From NCBI GenBank assembly GCA_905221615.1, contig CAJNDT010000513.1, positions 744,001 to 808,000 on the forward strand: a stretch of DNA of 64,000 bases, written 5' to 3'. Below are positions 11,391-22,562 of this stretch, piece by piece. This DNA comes from Symbiodinium sp. CCMP2592. Lineage: Eukaryota; Sar; Dinophyceae; Suessiales; Symbiodiniaceae. The notes below the pieces were generated by a model. The model had not been told where the DNA came from. It saw nothing but the letters and a program-made list of their open reading frames with translations, and ran no database searches. Position numbers and translations under genes: made by a program. Numbering within the stretch: position 1 is the stretch's first letter; the number at the start of each line of letters is the position of its first letter.

Positions 11391-12229
11391 CCCAGGAAAT
11401 TTGACATCCGGAAATTAAAGTTTGTTTTGAACAAGGACTCCCTGTAGTGAAGATGTCTATTGTTACAAATATAGCTTTTCCGCACAAGGACCCTATTGTA
11501 GGATAATCCCAATACGAGGTCTGGGTTGGGTCTGCAGGGAGTTTGGACCGGAGTCGACGACTTCTGTGCCTTAGAAGGTCTACTGTAATTTGGCGCAATC
11601 AGGATTTTCGAACACTTTCGGATGCCTGAGGAGTGTCGGGAGTTGTGAGTCTGTGCTGCTAGACCACGAACCCTGCGTGGAAAGGCCTGGCACAAAACTA
11701 CCTTCAAACCGTATAAATCCAGAGGCATTGCGAAGCCCCTGAAGCGGAAGCCCTGCATCTGCGCTGGCAGCATTGCGGGTTGGATAGGCTCGAAAGTAAC
11801 CGGAGCCCGATGTTCCGTTCTGCGTCGAACGCCTGCTGGGTCACCTTAACGCTTAACCTAGGCCTAGCGACTCAACTGTGGGGTTTCAGGAGTTGAGGAG
11901 TTGAGGATATTTGCAGTCTACATGTCTTCTGTTATCGGATTGACCGTCTCGTCAGGGTCCTTTAGGGCTTTCGGGCCTTTGGGTTTTGGGGGTGCAATTT
12001 AAATAACGTGTCTCCCTTTCACTCGAAACCAAGGACACACTACTTGCAGTCGTAAAGATCCCTCCTCCTGAAGCTAACTCAGACGCCCGACCCCGGTTTA
12101 GGGTTTAGGGTTGCGTTTAGATGGGTTTAGAAAGCCTTTAAGAAAGGATCGCCTGCCCCACCGTGACAGGTCCACCCACCCACACCCCCTTCCTTCGCTC
12201 ACATGTTTCGGCCTTACAAAACACCGGAC

Positions 12230-12640
12230 TCCCCCTAAACCCTTAGCCCTAAATCCTAAACTCTAAACCCTTAACCCTAAACCCTAAACCCAACCCAAAA
12301 CCCTAAACCCTTAACCCTAAACCCTAAACCCTATACCCTAAACCCTTATACCATGAACCCTCATGTAACCCTTAACCCTAAACCCTTCTTCCCAACGTGA
12401 CAGCAGCCGAGTCGCAGGTCTCGAGCAGCCGCAAGGCACCTGGACAAAGCAGCGGTTTGGGGTTTAGGGCTTATAGGGTTTAGGGTTTAGGGGTTTAGGG
12501 TTTAGGGTTTAGGGTTTATAGGGGTTTAGGGTTTAGGGGTTTAGGGTTTAGGGTTTAGGGTTTAAGGGTTTAGGGTTTAGGGGTTTAGGGGTTTAGGGTT
12601 TAAGGGTTTAGGGTTTAGGGTTTAGGGGTACTCCCAGGAA
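12230..12640. repeat. Opposed CCCTAAA and TTTAGGG arrays
   Basis: A CCCTAAA array (to about 12380) and a TTTAGGG array (about 12460-12630) face each other across about 80 bp. That spacer carries a block also present in the flanks of M4 and M5 (GTCGCAGATCT-like, then CGCAAGGCACCTGGACAA). The head-to-head arrangement could fold into a long hairpin. Confidence 0.8.
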
Positions 12641-13035
12641 ATCGACTCGTCCAACGAGGTGATGGGCAGCCGGGAATCCGGAAAGCAACTCCAGAAACAT
12701 ATAGTGCTTGGGTTTGAATTTGGGGAACCCTAAACCCTAAACCCCCAGGCCCCAGACCCCAAAGGTCTGCGACGACGCAGAGAATGTGTCAAGGCATCAC
12801 TGTCTGGTTCTGAGTAGGGAATGGTTTGGGGGACTATGATTGAGGGTTCTACAGTCGAGCTCGCTGCCTTCTTTTCACATCAGCTTCAGGCCTGGTCGAC
12901 CCTCCGCTTGTCTTTCGTCGCGGCGCTTTTGGCTCGGATTGAAATCTCAATGGTTTAGGGCTTTAGGGGTTTAGGGTTTAGGGATTTATAGCTCCCAGAT
13001 TGCAGATAATGGCTGTCTAGGCTGTGCTTAGCTTG

Positions 13036-13062
13036 GTACGTGCCGGCCGTGAGGCGCCGTAC
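13036..13062 (-). promoter_or_regulatory. Conserved 3'-flank hairpin after M3
   Basis: A 27-bp block bounded by GTAC on both sides with GTGCC/GGCAC-type inner arms, about 40 bp past the M3 stop. It is nearly identical to the blocks at 16650 and 20977. Function not known. Confidence 0.45.
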
Positions 13063-13098
13063 GGTCCCTAAGCACCTTGAGCTCGTCCTGCAGAGCAG

Positions 13099-14661
13099 CT
13101 AACCCGTGCTGCCTGACGCGGTCGCCTGCTCCTGCTCCGATTCCTGCCGTTGGGGCTTTTCAAGCTTTTCCAAACAAGCCATCGCTGCCGACAACTCTGT
13201 GCCCGAAACTCCCGCCGCGAAGAGGCTGACCTTCAATCCGATCTGAGGCCACTTCTTGACCAAATCAGTGTACGCCGGCAGTGTGAGCACCTGAGCTGCG
13301 TGGTTCTTGATAAAAGAGAGACATGACTTCTCCAGCTGCTTCGCCTGCAAGAGATGTGCTTGTCCGAGAAGGCCACAAACCTGTGAGGTATCGACTTGTT
13401 CGGAAAGCTTCGCCTCACACCACAGCTGAAGCCGTGTGACCCCGTATTTGTGACTGACGGCCAGAAACGCCTGAATCCGCGACAGCTGGGGAAACCCGCT
13501 CACTGGCTCAGTCGGAAGGATCTCCTGGACATCTGGCAACCGGTCCGTGTAAAGGAACTGCAGAAACGTCTTGAAGGTGCTGACATCGCAGTCCTCGATC
13601 TTGACGATTTTCGAGACGCTCTCCTGCCAGCCTGCCGTCAGCTGCTTCCTGAACACCTCGGACCTTGCACACAGCACTTGCGAGTGCGCCTGGATCACCT
13701 CGTCCTGCACCATGAAGCTGACATCGCTGCATGTGCCCTCCTCCAAGAGCGCCCGTGTGTCCTCGAGGATGGTCGGCTCAGGAACCTCTGCAGCAAGGCT
13801 CAAGCGCTGCGTTGTTGCGTATTCGTTAGGACGAACTTCGAGCTCGAACTTCAAAGTCAGCGTGTCGTTCTCCACCCATTCGGACTGCAGCAGCTCCTCA
13901 TGGCTCAGCCCGAAGATGCCGACTGAAGCGGGAGGATCATCTGGCCAATGGACATCAGGACCATATACACCCAACGGGTGTCTGTTGCCGTGGTGGACGA
14001 CATTACACGTTTCGCCCCACTGCACGAACTGTCCGCCTCGGGCCCTGACAAAGATGCGATAACGAAGAGCAACATTTTCCTGCGTGTCCAGCACTATGGC
14101 GAGCGACCCGTGGTGCTGCTGAGAAAGGTGGTGCAACTCGTGTGCCCAGGGGCTGTAGCGAAAGAGGAATTCCTGGTTTCCAAGTTCAAAGTGCGAGTTC
14201 ACAAAGGGAGCACTCACAGGAACCCAACCGCCAGCTGTTGCATGTGCAGCAGCCATCTTCTGCTCGAGCGCGCATGGCACCCAGGAAAACCCCTCCATTC
14301 TCCACACGTATTCGCCCTTAGCCACCATGCCGTCGAATTTGGCGCTCTCGCCACCACTTGCCTGCATCACAAGTTTCGTTGAGGTCCGCATGCAAGGCTG
14401 ACCTCCCCACCCCGCTTTATCCTCGTCAATCAGGCCTCGCAGCTCGATCGCGCTGTCATTCCGAACCTCTGCACTTTCCCTCCTGCTTCTCATCTGAGAC
14501 AACTCGTCCCTCAGTCTCTGACGCTCAAAGGCCTGTTCAACCTCGTTGTCCAGCTCCGCAAACCTGGCCTCTGCGGCTTCCGTGCGTCGCCGTTCTTCCT
14601 CGATGGCGGCCTGCAGCGCCTCGGCGGACATCGACCTCGGGTCCTCCATCGGGTCCTCCAT
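13099..14661 (-). CDS. MATH-BTB domain protein M3
   Basis: Predicted 520-residue intronless adaptor. The protein opens with a 4-residue direct duplication (MEDP MEDP RSMSAEAL), so translation could also start at 14649. It has a coiled coil (about 8-75), then MATH (GEYVWRMEGFSWVPCALEQ) with an insertion of about 15 residues rich in Ala and Gly before the SHFELGNQEF strand, BTB (TCSDVSFMVQDEVIQAHSQ to FLQFLYTD) and a BACK-like tail. The C-terminus is Gln/Glu rich. The length is at the top of the array's range because of the MATH insertion. Substrate specificity is unknown. Confidence 0.9.
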   Translation of the reverse strand: MEDPMEDPRSMSAEALQAAIEEERRRTEAAEARFAELDNEVEQAFERQRLRDELSQMRSRRESAEVRNDSAIELRGLIDEDKAGWGGQPCMRTSTKLVMQASGGESAKFDGMVAKGEYVWRMEGFSWVPCALEQKMAAAHATAGGWVPVSAPFVNSHFELGNQEFLFRYSPWAHELHHLSQQHHGSLAIVLDTQENVALRYRIFVRARGGQFVQWGETCNVVHHGNRHPLGVYGPDVHWPDDPPASVGIFGLSHEELLQSEWVENDTLTLKFELEVRPNEYATTQRLSLAAEVPEPTILEDTRALLEEGTCSDVSFMVQDEVIQAHSQVLCARSEVFRKQLTAGWQESVSKIVKIEDCDVSTFKTFLQFLYTDRLPDVQEILPTEPVSGFPQLSRIQAFLAVSHKYGVTRLQLWCEAKLSEQVDTSQVCGLLGQAHLLQAKQLEKSCLSFIKNHAAQVLTLPAYTDLVKKWPQIGLKVSLFAAGVSGTELSAAMACLEKLEKPQRQESEQEQATASGSTG

Positions 14662-15672
14662 GGCAACGGGCGACGTGACGAAGCCCAGGCTTTTGACCCT
14701 CTGGAGACGAAACTGGCGGCTGGGACGCGACGTAAAGACGACGACTGCCTCTCCGACCTCGACTTTCGATCGGCAAACAGTAAAGAGACCCCCGTAAACG
14801 CCGAAACATGCGCTGGCAGGGACGGTGCTTATTGCAGGTTGCCTTTCGCCTTTAAGGGTTCGGGCTTGGCATTGTAAGGCTTTCAGGTTTAGGGCAGTTT
14901 AGTATGCGGCTCTACTAGGATCAGTTTCAAGTTCGAGCCCTAGCATGTTGATGATTTCCTCCCCATGTCTTCAATGAGCTCAGGTGCAAAAGACAAAAGA
15001 GGGTGATAAAGCAGTGACTTTGGGGAACAAGGCCGTTAATTGGTGCTCTGGAAATTGCGGAAGGTGTTTTCAGGGCGAATGATTGGAGATTCCTGCACCT
15101 GCATGAACATTACGAAGTCGTGCCGGCGGGACGTGAGGCGTCGCCGTTTCAGCAAGGACAACATTAACCAAAACCCCAAGCCCGGCACCGCAAAGCATGG
15201 GAAACTCGGGGCCTCCTGTCCATCCGAAGAACTCGGCAGGGACGTCGACGCGTCGGCTTCCCCTGGGAACGGGCTTTCGTGCCTGTCTGAGCACGAAGCT
15301 CCAGTGAAATTCGGAACCCGGGCTTCTAAACCCACGGCCTGAAACAGAGAAGCCTTCGAAGCTTTACCACTTGAAGCGGCAAACCCAGGCTTCAGCCCCT
15401 GGGTGGAATCTCTGGACCTTGACCCATCCTTTTAGGAGAAGTCCTCTGCCATCATGGAGTACTCGAGTACTCGCCCGAAGCCCTATAGCCACGAGCTACC
15501 ATAAATACGCTGATTTTGAACCGAGCCCCTATTTTTTCAATAATAATGAAAGAAAAAACAACAACATCGAGATATTGCGACTTAAGGTACATTTTCGCAA
15601 GCTCAGGGAAGTCCGTTCCTTCCCAATTCCATCCAAAACTCTAAAACGATCCAAAGCGACACCCGATCCGAG

Positions 15673-15850
15673 AACCCTAAACCCCCTAAACCCCTAAACC
15701 CCCTAAACCCCTAAACCCCCTAAACCCCCTAAGCCCCTAACCCCCCCCTAAACCCCTAAACCCCTAAACCCCCTAAGCCCCTAAACCCCTAAACCCCCTA
15801 AGCCCCTAAACCCCTAAACCCCCTAAGCCCCTAAACCCCTGAAACCCAAA
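15673..15850. repeat. CCCCTAAA-type telomere-like array
   Basis: About 180 bp of CCCTAAACCC units with interspersed CCTAAGCCC variants. It is interstitial and degenerate. Confidence 0.88.
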
Positions 15851-15946
15851 AGCGAAACGACCCTCAATCCGATGAGCCCCTGGAGCCGGGAGCCCGTGCT
15901 TCGGGAGCTTCTGGGCTGAGCTCCGAATCAAACCTTCTTCTTTGTA

Positions 15947-16066
15947 CTTGGAAGGGCAGGCGACTTAGTAAGTAGGTTATAAGTAGGGCTATAATTGGGG
16001 TAACTCCATTTAGGGTACTTATAACTCTACTTAAAAGCTACTTACTAAGTCCCCAGCCCTTCCAAG
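15947..16066. mobile_element. Family G inverted-repeat element, copy G1
   Basis: Long inverted ends: CTTGGAAGGGCAGGCGACTT, then AGTAAGTAG, mirrored at the right by CTACTTACTAAGTCC and AGCCCTTCCAAG. The inner body is AT-rich (TATAATTGGGGTAACTCC). A close relative lies about 300 bp away. Confidence 0.8.
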
Positions 16067-16359
16067 CAGGGTTTAGGGGTTAGGGACTATAAGGTTTAGG
16101 GCTTGGGTTTCGGGGTTAGGGATTATAAGGTTTAGGGCGTAGGGTTTCCGGATTAATAAGGTCGGGATGAAAAAGAGTATAAGGTCTAGGGCCTAGGGTT
16201 CAGGGACCGCAAAGGAAGCCCCTAAGCCTGAGCCTTGAGGTTTGGGACGGTCGGGCGTGTTCCCGAAACCCTCAAAACCTTGGCCAGTTTAGGTTTACGG
16301 ATAGAAGGCCGTAGGCCTCAAAGGTTGAGGTTTGAGGATCGAAGGGTTTCAGGGTCTTG

Positions 16360-16469
16360 CTTGGAAGGGCAGGGGACTTAGTAAGTAGGTTCTAAGTAGG
16401 GTTATAATTGGGGTCACTCCATGTAGGGTACTTATAACTCTACTTATAACCTACTTACTAGGACAGGAA
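16360..16469. mobile_element. Family G inverted-repeat element, copy G2
   Basis: Same left end and body as G1 (CTTGGAAGGGCAGGGGACTT). The right end is decayed after CTACTTACTA, where AGTCC has become GGACAGG. Confidence 0.75.
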
Positions 16470-16649
16470 CCCCGCGACCGGCCGACCCGTTCCTATACTA
16501 CTGAAGGGTGGCTCTTCACAACATATCGCAAAGTCGAGTGGCAGTCGGGTCGCAGATCTTCAGCGGCCGCAGGGCGCCAGCGTTTCTGCCTTTCGTCGCG
16601 GCACTTCTGGCTCGCGATCACAAATCCTAAACAGAACGTACTTAGTGCT

Positions 16650-16676
16650 GTACGTGCCGGCCGTGAGGCACCATAC
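16650..16676 (-). promoter_or_regulatory. Conserved 3'-flank hairpin after M4
   Basis: A 27-bp block with GTAC and GTATGG outer arms and a GTGCC/GGCAC inner pairing, about 70 bp past the M4 stop. It is followed on the plus strand by ATTCCCTAAGCACCTTGCG, also found after M5. Confidence 0.45.
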
Positions 16677-16745
16677 ATTCCCTAAGCACCTTGCGTTCAT
16701 ACTTCCGAGCTTCAAAGGCCGCTGACTGCTGCCGGGCTCCTGTTC

Positions 16746-18242
16746 TCACTCAGTCGATTGCTCCGATTGCTGCTCTTGTGGCTTTTCCAGAGCATCGGTC
16801 GCGGCCAGTGCCTCTGCTTCCGACACACCCGCCGAGAATAGGTGAACCTTCAACCCGATCTGGGGCCACTTCTTGATCAGATCAGCATAGGCCGGCAGAG
16901 TGAACACCTGGCCGGAATGATCTTTGATGAAGGAGAGACATGCCTTCTCCAGCTTCTTCGCCTGAAGCAGATGCGCTTGGCAGAGGATTCCACAGACCTG
17001 AGCGGTGTTCATTTCCTTGCAAAGCATAGCCTCACACCACAGCTGAAGCCGCCTCACCTGATACTTGTTGCTTATGGCCAGAAGCGCCTGAACCCGTGAC
17101 AGCTTGAGGCTGTCGCTCTCCTCCTCGTCGTTGCTTGAAGTCTGTGCGGGTCCGAAATCCTTGACCTCTGGAAAGCGGTCAGTGTAAAGAAACTGCAAAA
17201 AAGCCTTGAAGGTGCCCACATCGCAGTCTTCGATCACGATGACTTTGGAGAATGTCTCCTGCATGCCTGTGGTGAGTTGCTTGCGGAACACCTCGGACCG
17301 CGCACAAAGGACCTGCGAGTGTGCTTGGATCACCTCGTCCTGCACCATGAGCTTGACATCGCTGCACGTGCCCTCCTCCAAGAGCGCCCGTGTGTCCTCA
17401 AGGATGGTCGGCTCGGGAACCTCTTCAGCAAGGCTCAAGGGCTGCGTTGTTTCGTCTCCTTCAGGCCGAACTTCGAGCTCGTACTTCAAAGTCAGCGTGT
17501 CGTTCTCCACCCATTCCGACGCCAGCAGCTCCTCGTGGCTCAGGCCGAAGATGCCCAGTGACGCGGGACGATGACCCGGCCAATGCACATCGGGGCCATA
17601 TACACCCAACGGATTTCTGTTGCTGTGGTGGACGACATCGCACGTCTCGCCCCACTGCACGAACTCACCGTTCCGCGCCTTGATGTAGATGCGATACCGA
17701 AGCGCGATGCACTCCCTCGAAAACAGCGATATGGCGAGAGATCCATTATGCTGCTGAACAAGGCGGTCTGCCCACGGGCTATAGAAAAAGTCGAACTCCT
17801 CGCTGCCAATTTTGAATGTGTCGGAGACGATAAAGTCCTCTTGCTGCTGCATCAGCATGCATTTCAACCAGGAGAAGCCTGTGATTCTCCAGACGTAGTT
17901 GCCGCTGGCCACCATGCCTGCACAATTAGTGATGTTTCCACTGCTTGCTTGCATCACAGGTGGCTCTTTGCGGCGAGGCAGAAATCCGCTCCCAGGCGGC
18001 CCGGATCTTTCAAGATGGTCAAGGCGTTGTCGAAAGGCCATTTCACGCTTGTTGCGCAACTCTGCATCTTCCAGCCTGCCCTGCACCCCGTCCAGCCGGT
18101 TCCGAAGCCTGAGCCGCTCTTTGGCCTGCTCGGTCTCGGCCTGGAGCTGCTGGAACCTCGCCTCCTCGGCTTCCACCCGCCGTTCGCGTTCCTGGATCGC
18201 GGCTCGGAGCTCCTCGGTGGACATCGACCGCGGGTCCTCCAT
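16746..18242 (-). CDS. MATH-BTB domain protein M4
   Basis: Predicted 498-residue intronless adaptor starting MEDPRSMSTEELRAAI. Coiled coil at about 7-60, MATH from NYVWRITGFSWLKCMLMQQ to LTLKYELEVRPEG, BTB from TCSDVKLMVQDEVIQAHSQ to FLQFLYTD, and BACK-like tail with LFSAGVSEAEALAATDALE. The MATH N-terminal strand (SDTFKIGSEEFDFFYSPWA) is closest to that of M7, and the tail is closest to that of M5, which suggests a mosaic history through gene conversion or recombination within the array (inference). Confidence 0.9.
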   Translation of the reverse strand: MEDPRSMSTEELRAAIQERERRVEAEEARFQQLQAETEQAKERLRLRNRLDGVQGRLEDAELRNKREMAFRQRLDHLERSGPPGSGFLPRRKEPPVMQASSGNITNCAGMVASGNYVWRITGFSWLKCMLMQQQEDFIVSDTFKIGSEEFDFFYSPWADRLVQQHNGSLAISLFSRECIALRYRIYIKARNGEFVQWGETCDVVHHSNRNPLGVYGPDVHWPGHRPASLGIFGLSHEELLASEWVENDTLTLKYELEVRPEGDETTQPLSLAEEVPEPTILEDTRALLEEGTCSDVKLMVQDEVIQAHSQVLCARSEVFRKQLTTGMQETFSKVIVIEDCDVGTFKAFLQFLYTDRFPEVKDFGPAQTSSNDEEESDSLKLSRVQALLAISNKYQVRRLQLWCEAMLCKEMNTAQVCGILCQAHLLQAKKLEKACLSFIKDHSGQVFTLPAYADLIKKWPQIGLKVHLFSAGVSEAEALAATDALEKPQEQQSEQSTE

Positions 18243-21073
18243 GGCAAAAGTGGCGAGAAGTGGTCGAGGCAGGCCTCTGCCCAGAGAAAGCTATCTTCAA
18301 AGTGGAGACAAAGTGGCTGCAGCGGAGCGATGAAAGCACCAATCCAGCATCCTAAGCCCTCGGATCCTTAGGCCCCGCATGCGAAGGACGACCGCAAGAG
18401 CTGGGAATGGCTCCCCTACTACCGATGTCTCAGGCAGGTTGGGCAGTCACAGCGGGCTGTGTCCCCAGGTATACAATCTTGCACTACAAAAGCTCTTCTG
18501 AAGAAAACTGAAAAGGCCCCCAAAGCATTCAAGTGAAACCTGGCAAGGCGCCATGAAGACCTTAGAGCAACCCAAGCCCTAAGCCCTGCCTGGCTGTTCT
18601 TGGGACCTTTAAACACACTAACACTCAAATCTCATCCTACTAACCCAGAAACGAAGTGCAAGGAACGCCCCAGTAAACCCTAAACCCCTGCACCTGCAAG
18701 ATGTGGCCGTGCACAGCTGTGGTTTTGACCAGGTTAGGCTCCCTGCGGCGACAGTGTGAGCGACTCTTGGCTTGAAGTTTAGGGCGTCAGGGACATGGGT
18801 TTTACCGACCTACGGGTTTAATTTAGGTTCTTGTCTTGCAAGTCCTCATTTAGGGTTCAAATCCAGGCATTTTCCTTGTCCCTTTGCATCTCCCCAATGA
18901 ATTGTACCTAAACCTTTTTTGTAGAGCAATCATCTGGCTTTCAGTATGCCCAAACAGAATCTGCAAATGGGCTCGCGCCGGTCGCATCCAGCTTTGAGCA
19001 GAGGCCGCACCATTGTGTGAAAGGCTTTGAGCTTCGGGCTGATAGGTAAGTTTTGCAAATTAGGGTCCCTGTTAGAATCCTTTGTATCAGGGTGCTGTAC
19101 TACTTTGGGGGACCTAAATGGTACCCTGATTTAGAGAACTATCCATATCAGGCCCCTAGGACTGCAGGGTTGCGATCGGGATTCGCGCCTAGGGCCTACA
19201 GGGTCTCGTGGAAGGCCTACATGCACGACGCGTCAACACGAAGCAAAGCACTAGAGATACAAGGCTCAAGGACGCTGGGCTCCAAGGTCGGAGTCGCTGG
19301 TAGTTTGAGGGGTCCCTTGCGTACTTAGCAAGGCTATAAGGCTCAAGGTTTCGGACCCGAGGTGAGGGAGATATGGAACTCATAAGGGCATTTCAGGGGG
19401 CATGGTGGTAACGGAACCCTCAGCCTAAGCTACGACTGCTGCGGGTGTAGGATTTAGGGTTTGGCCTCCCGGCACATCGAATCGGACTTTGGGTTTGTAG
19501 GGCTGAGAGCTTTGGGACATCTCGGCCTCCCCTCGAGAACCTCGCCCGCCCTTCGCTACATCGCACCTTGGAACCTGACCCCTCGAATCGCGAACGCCAA
19601 TGAAGCACCATACGCTGCCTTTACATCTTTAATGTTTCAGCTAGGAGCTGCACGGCACGGGTCTAAGCCCCAAACCTGTCATGATCTTGTACACCAGAGT
19701 CCATACTCGGGCCTCCAGCACAAGACCCGGGCCGTCGACATTCCCGGCTTCCTCGGAACGTGCTTTTCAGTCCATGCCCGTCCGAGTTTGAACCGGAGCT
19801 TCACATCACCGAAGAACCCGTTCTGTGGCAGTTTCACGTGGCTTTCGGGCTGTCAATGTGAGGTTCCGGGTTTCAAGGTCTGCAGAGTCCCCCAAAATAT
19901 GTAGCCTAAACCTAAACCCCTAAACCCCTAAACACTAAACTCTGAACCCTCTATGCAGGAACCCTACGAAAAATGGGCTTTGGTCACTTACGGCAGCGCT
20001 TCCGAAGGTCTCTGATGGCGAACCGAGCCCTGAAGCCTCAAAGCTGAGAACCCTGAACCCGAAGGCCCCAACGGGATCCCGAAACTCCATCCTAAATCAG
20101 AAGAAACTCTCTGAAAAGCTTAGCTTTGGGCTTCGTGCAGCAGTTAGCGGGGGCCTCATCAGGGCTATGGGTTTAGGTTGCCGGGTTGTTGCAACTTTGC
20201 GGGCCTTTTCCTGAATCTACAAATCTTCAACACCTACAAAACCCTAGCGAAAAAGCCTCGAAGCCTCTCAAAGCAGGTCCAAAATCGATTTCGCCGACGG
20301 CCGCAGGGGTCATCGTTCCGACCCAAGCCCTTAGTTGAATAAGACTCTGGAAAGTAGAACTCTTACCTTCTTCCCCTTGCAAGCATATGCACTCATTGAA
20401 GAAGATGCCTAGCTTAAACGTCTGAAAGCATCCTAGGCTGGCTTCCAGACAGCCCCGGACTGGGCCGAGGTATAGAACCCCACCCCCCTTTGCTGTTCAG
20501 CTGAAGCCTCCTGGCCTTTCGGTAGCTCTTCACACGGTATCGAAAACTCGAGCGGCAGACGAGTCGCAGATCTCCAGCGGACGTAAGGCGCCTGGACAAG
20601 GGGCACTTGAATTCCTTCAACGGGAGACATATGGCACCTTGTGGGCGGGAGGGGGGTTCCTCAGTATAAGTATGGTATAGTGGGGCCCAAAGCCCAATTC
20701 AAACTATCAAGGCCCCTAGATAATGTCACTCTGCGGGCGGGAGGGAAGTAGGAGAAGGACTCGCTTCAAGCCTTTCGAAAGCTGAAGACAAAATTATGCA
20801 CGGTTCGAGTCTGCCATGTCGAAAATGCTCCTGGGCCCAACAACGGAGACATCACAAGTCGAAACCGTCGAGCTCTCCACTTCTTTTCACGTCCGTCAGC
20901 GTGTTTGCCTGTCGTCGCGGCGCTTCTAAGCTCGCTCTCAAATCCCAGCAGCTGTGTACAGACCGTACTTAGTTTTGTACGTGCCGGCCGTGAGGCACCG
21001 TACATTCCCTAAGCACCTTGCGTTCGTACTTCGGAGCTTCAAAAGCCGCTGACTGCTCCCTGAGTTCCTGCTC
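18243..21073. other. Intergenic region M5-M4
   Basis: No supported gene. The first 100 bp is the M4 5' flank with the GTGGAGACAAAGTGGCTGC block. Around 19060-19145 lies a degraded A/D-like fragment (GGGTCCCTGTTAGAATCC, then ATGGTACCCTGATTTAG). About 20510-21070 is the conserved 3' flank of M5. The rest is unrecognised. Confidence 0.55.
20977..21003 (-). promoter_or_regulatory. Conserved 3'-flank hairpin after M5
   Basis: A 27-bp block that starts and ends with GTAC and has GTGCC/GGCAC inner arms with one bulged base. It is almost identical to the copies after M3 and M4. Confidence 0.48.
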
Positions 21074-22562
21074 TCACGCAGTCGCTTGCGCCGATTGCTG
21101 CTGTTGCGGCTTTTCCAGAGCATCGGTCGCGGCCAGCGCCTCAGCTTCCGACACGCCCGCAGAGAATAGGTGAACCTTCAGCCCGATCTGGGGCCACTTC
21201 TTGATCAAATCCGCATACGCAGGCAGCGTGAGCACCTGACCGGAATGATCTTTGATGAAGGAGAGACATGCCTTCTCCAGCTTTTCCGCCTGAAGCAGAT
21301 GCGCTTGGCAGAGGATGTCACAGACCTTTGCGCTGTCGATGTCTTCGGAGAGCCTTGCTTCACACCACAGCTGAAGCCGGCTGACCTGATACTTGTTGCA
21401 TATGGCCAGAAGCGCCTGAACCCGTGACAGCTTGGGGCTGCCGTGCTCTGCCTCGTCGTTGCTTGAGGTCGCCGTGGGAATGAAGCCCTTGACCTCTGGA
21501 AAGCGATCGGTGTAGAGGAACCGCAGAAAAGCCCTGAAGGTGTCGACGTCGCAGTCCTCGATCACGATGACTTTCGAGATGCTCTCCTGCATGCCTGTGG
21601 TGAGTTGCTTGCGGAACACCTCGGATCGCGCACACAGAATCTGGGAGTGTGCTTGAATCACCTCGTCCGTGATCATAAACCTGACGTCGCTGTATGTACC
21701 CTCCTCCAACAACGCCTCCGTGTCTTGGCTCATAGTCGGGTCAGGAACCTCCGCAGCAATATTCAAAGGCTGCCTGTGTTCGAGTCCCCAAGGGCGAACT
21801 TCCAGCTCGCACTTCACAGTGAGGGTGTCGTTCTCTACCCACTGGGACTGCAGGAGCTCCTGGTGGCTGAGGCCAAAGATGCCCACAGAAGCGGGAGGAT
21901 GACCCGGCCAATGCACATCAGGGCCGTAGGCACAAAAGTCGTTGCTGTAGTGATGGACGACATCACACGTCTCGCCCCACTGCACAAACTCACCGTTCAC
22001 TGACTTGACGTAGATGCGGTACCGAAGCCCGATGGGAGCTTCCGCATCCAGCGAGGCCGGCGACATGGCGAGGGACCCATGATACTGCTCGCACAGGTGG
22101 TGTGCCCATGGGCTGTATTTCAACCGGAACCCTGTCGCCAACATCGAAGCAGCAAGTCGCAAAAGCATACCCCCTCTGCTTGAGTGCACATGGCACCCAA
22201 GACAAGCCTACGATTCTCCACACGTACTGGCCGCGAGCGACCACATCTGCGAAGTTGGTGCTTTCTCCACCACTTGCTTGCATGACGTGTTGCTTTCTAG
22301 CTGCTCTAGCTGTAACTGCACAGAAACGCCTGTCATTGTCAAGGTCGACGCGTTCCTGGATTTCGTCTTCAATGCGATCCTCTAGATCTTCCCGATGATC
22401 CCTTATGCTGCTGAGCTCCTCCCGGAGCCTCTGCCGCTCCTTGGCCTGCTCGGTCTCGGCCTCGAGCTCTGCGAGCCGGTCCTGCGCGGCGTCCCGCCGT
22501 CGCCGTTCGTCCTCGATGGCGGCCCGCAGCTCCTCGGCGGACATCGACGCCAGGTCCTCCAT
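21074..22562 (-). pseudogene. MATH-BTB gene M5, frameshifted in the MATH domain
   Basis: The 5' part (22562 to about 22130) encodes the start MEDLASMSAEELRAAI, the coiled coil and the first MATH strands (QYVWRIVGLSWVPCALKQ). The 3' part (from about 22130 to 21074, another frame) encodes FRLKYSPWAHHLCEQYHGS, the rest of MATH, BTB (TYSDVRFMITDEVIQAHSQ) and the BACK-like tail. Between FDVGDR and FRLKY one residue is expected from the paralogues, and only one base is present, so the shift fits a 2-nt deletion near 22125-22132. Apart from that the reading frames are intact, so it is either a recent pseudogene or a sequence error. It has no intron. Confidence 0.8.

Larger units (their letters stand above)
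9438..13098. other. Intergenic region M3-M2
   Basis: No supported gene. It contains the M2 5' flank (to about 9520), an E element (11282-11390), telomere-like arrays in both orientations (about 12230-12380 as CCCTAAA, 12460-12630 as TTTAGGG) and the M3 3' flank (about 12400-13080). The stretch 9660-11060 shows only degenerate CCCTAAA-type fragments and unrecognised sequence. Confidence 0.55.
14662..16745. other. Intergenic region M4-M3
   Basis: No supported gene. It contains the M3 5' flank (to about 14760), unrecognised mixed sequence, a CCCTAAA-type array (about 15673-15850), two family G elements (15947-16066 and 16360-16469), and the M4 3' flank from about 16500. Confidence 0.6.
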
